From Candidatus Viadribacter manganicus (GTDB taxonomy: Bacteria > Pseudomonadota > Alphaproteobacteria > Caulobacterales > Aquidulcibacteraceae): a DNA stretch of 64,000 bases. The notes under the pieces were generated by a model that was given only the letters and a program-made list of their open reading frames with translations, was not told the DNA's origin and searched no databases. The translations under genes and the position numbers were made by a program. This document shows, piece by piece, positions 63,168 to 64,000 of this stretch (position 1 is the first letter of the stretch; each line of letters opens with the position of its first letter). The stretch spans positions 1,992,980 to 2,056,979 of the forward strand of contig NZ_CP013244.1 of the NCBI RefSeq assembly GCF_001679665.1. Direction: 5' to 3'.

Positions 63168-63179
63168 TGGATGAGCTTT

Positions 63180-63193
63180 CAAATTCGAATTTG
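63180..63193. promoter_or_regulatory. Perfect 14-base palindrome between the two micropeptide genes
   Basis: CAAATTCGAATTTG. A/T-rich and symmetric, 13 bases before the start of copy 1 on the minus strand. Possible operator or RNA processing site. Confidence 0.35.
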
Positions 63194-63220
63194 TTTAAGG
63201 ATGAGTGCGGCGGCGATCGC

Positions 63221-63313
63221 TTAGGCGACCATCATCGCGGCTTGGTGCATCGTGGCCCAGGCCATCGGGGCTAACAAAGCCGCCGCCAACATCAGGGAAT
63301 AAAACTTTGTCAT
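63221..63313 (-). CDS. 30-residue membrane micropeptide, copy 2 of a tandem pair
   Basis: Begins MTKFYSLMLAAALLAP and ends HQAAMMVA; hydrophobic and Met-rich. GAGGAG lies nine bases before the ATG, a good ribosome-binding site. It is the first gene of the pair on the minus strand, 53 bases before copy 1. A perfect TGTGA-N6-TCACA operator lies about 80 bases upstream. It resembles a short single-pass membrane protein or an uncleaved signal-like peptide; no known family recognised. Confidence 0.68.
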   Translation of the reverse strand: MTKFYSLMLAAALLAPMAWATMHQAAMMVA

Positions 63314-63390
63314 TGCTCTTGCTCCTCTTGGTGAGACCCGATGGCCTCATCTTCGATGAGGAGAAGGTAGCTGTGCGTTGACCTTATCGC

Positions 63391-63406
63391 TGTGACGGTG
63401 GTCACA
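63391..63406. promoter_or_regulatory. CRP/FNR-family operator upstream of the micropeptide genes
   Basis: TGTGACGGTGGTCACA contains exactly TGTGA-N6-TCACA, the CRP consensus half-sites, in a fully symmetric 16-mer apart from its centre. Ten fixed bases are expected about 0.06 times by chance in 64 kb. On the minus strand a -10-like GATAAG (63388-63383) or TACCTT (63369-63364) follows; with the latter, the operator centre would be at about -41.5 from the start, the class II activator position. Confidence 0.55.
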
Positions 63407-63553
63407 AGGGGCGCGTGGCACGCTTTCAGTCGCCGGTTTGGCCCACTATTGCCGTTCGATCTCAAGCGGATTGAACAAACTCTGAGTGGCCATTCTGGGC
63501 CGCGCGCCGGATAGTTGATCGCGGCGATGCGGCGCACGATCTCAGGCCCCTCG

Positions 63554-63814
63554 TCACGGCGGCGCCGCAATTGCTTGTGCCGATCGTGTAGTCCTCCGCG
63601 CGCGCCCAGCGGGGTCATCATTCGCAGCGCATTGGGTTTGGAGCGCGATCCGCAAGGTGGCGTAGCCTTCGCCCGCATCCATGCGCGCCCGGATGCCCGC
63701 GTCATCTTGCGGATAATAACGCTCCTGCAGCATTGGAAATTCCGGCAAGGGCGCTGCAGCGGCGGCGGTGCTGAGACCGAGCGCGAGGCAGAGCTGGGCG
63801 ATGATGATGCGCAT
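63554..63814 (-). CDS. Hypothetical small exported protein (uncertain, possibly frame-disrupted)
   Basis: An 86-residue frame with a convincing signal peptide, IIAQLCLALGLSTAAAAAPL, then LPEFPMLQERYYPQDDAGIRA (in parts) and TLRIALQTQC. The last 20 residues are low-complexity (RRTTRSAQAIAAPP) and the neighbouring frame continues with DEGPEIVRRIAAIN and GPEWPLRV, so the true protein may be longer with a frameshift near 63600. No ribosome-binding site is obvious. The stretch 63407-63553 holds nothing else I can name. Confidence 0.4.
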   Translation of the reverse strand: MRIIIAQLCLALGLSTAAAAAPLPEFPMLQERYYPQDDAGIRARMDAGEGYATLRIALQTQCAANDDPAGRARRTTRSAQAIAAPP

Positions 63815-63933
63815 GGGCGAACGTCTGCGTCAGGCGCGCTGCAAACTCAATGCTGTGAGGCTGGTATCGTTGGTGCGGGTAGGCACGAGCGTTTGTTGTT
63901 GTAGAGGCGCTGAGTGTGGACGAAGGAGTGGTG

Positions 63934-64000
63934 ATGGCGAGTGCGTTTCCGATTGGCGTGGCCGGGCGTGCCTGGGGCGAGCGGGAACGCGCGCAATGGC
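63934..64000 (+). CDS. Start of a gene cut by the window edge
   Basis: ATG at 63934 with AAGGAG five bases upstream opens a frame to the window end, beginning MASAFPIGVAGRAWGERERA. The opening (FPIG...PWG/AWG..E...W) looks like the start of some alphaproteobacterial M14-type peptidase or DUF2817-like proteins, but 22 residues are too few to name it. Confidence 0.5.
   Translation, partial: MASAFPIGVAGRAWGERERAQW

Noticed and set aside
63310..63705. 131-codon minus-strand frame overlapping the second micropeptide's upstream region
   Set aside because: Crosses the operator and ribosome-binding site of the micropeptide gene and has Arg-rich, non-protein-like content over most of its length; only a short middle part might belong to a frameshifted neighbour.
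1..64000. CRISPR arrays, insertion sequences, prophage or integron features
   Set aside because: No regularly spaced direct repeats, transposase, integrase or phage structural genes were seen in either strand.

Overview
The window is about 64 kb of GC-rich (roughly 62 percent by eye) alphaproteobacterial chromosome. Gene content and order point to the Caulobacterales/Hyphomonadaceae side of the class. Indicators are a hemE-flanked candidate replication origin, the block ppsR-maf-aroE-coaE-dnaQ-secB-timA, the block mnmE-mnmG-rsmG-parA-parB, holA-lptE-leuS, an NtrZ-type periplasmic protein, a CenR-like response regulator, and GANTC (CcrM-type) sites clustered at the candidate origin. No prophage, insertion sequence, CRISPR array or rRNA/tRNA gene was seen. 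It is a housekeeping region with several small, easily missed elements.

Layout. 1-5 kb: dnaK (end), dnaJ, dapB, DUF2244, nth, an ATP-grasp enzyme and a lipoprotein. 5-12 kb: a PfkB-type sugar/nucleoside kinase, hslV-membrane protein-hslU, a GGDEF/EAL phosphodiesterase, and smr. 12-16.7 kb: timA, secB, then a tightly overlapping minus-strand operon ppsR-maf-aroE-coaE followed by dnaQ. 16.75-17.09 kb: candidate oriC, where gene polarity switches. 17-21 kb: hemE-hemH-hemJ and rho. 21-25 kb: a GST, a quinone oxidoreductase, a GDPD lipoprotein, a dienelactone hydrolase and DUF6489. 25-32 kb: mnmE, mnmG, DUF3088, SnoaL-like, rsmG, parA and parB, with candidate parS sites. 32-38 kb: DUF5694, an aminotransferase, a dicarboxylate symporter and a serine hydrolase. 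37-45 kb: holA, lptE, leuS, DUF3576, ntrZ, thiE-like, yggS, cenR-like and an esterase. 46-53.5 kb: flippase, GTP-type PEP carboxykinase, DUF885, xthA and lolA. 53.6-62.8 kb: DUF4956-like, CpaE/TadZ-like, a broken locus, ftsK, amt and ubiH. 62.8-64 kb: a micropeptide region and two poorly defined ends.

How the parts fit. The candidate origin, parS-like sites and parAB lie within about 14 kb, as expected for a chromosome segregation module. Genes leave the origin mostly co-directionally with replication: minus strand to the left, and plus strand on the right through parB. Haem synthesis, tRNA wobble modification, replication (dnaQ, holA), envelope biogenesis (lptE, lolA, secB) and cell-cycle/envelope regulators (cenR-like, ntrZ) cluster around it.

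Most notable observations: (1) a 103-bp palindromic repeat inserted in frame inside mnmG; (2) two tandem, homologous 30-residue membrane micropeptide genes preceded by a perfect TGTGA-N6-TCACA operator; (3) a promoter-to-terminator unit of about 155 nt with C-rich loops upstream of xthA, either a small RNA or an attenuated leader; (4) an origin candidate with DnaA, CtrA-like and CcrM motifs; (5) a 53-residue gene with its ribosome-binding site in a hairpin loop, followed in frame by an amber codon, a long open frame and a frameshift.
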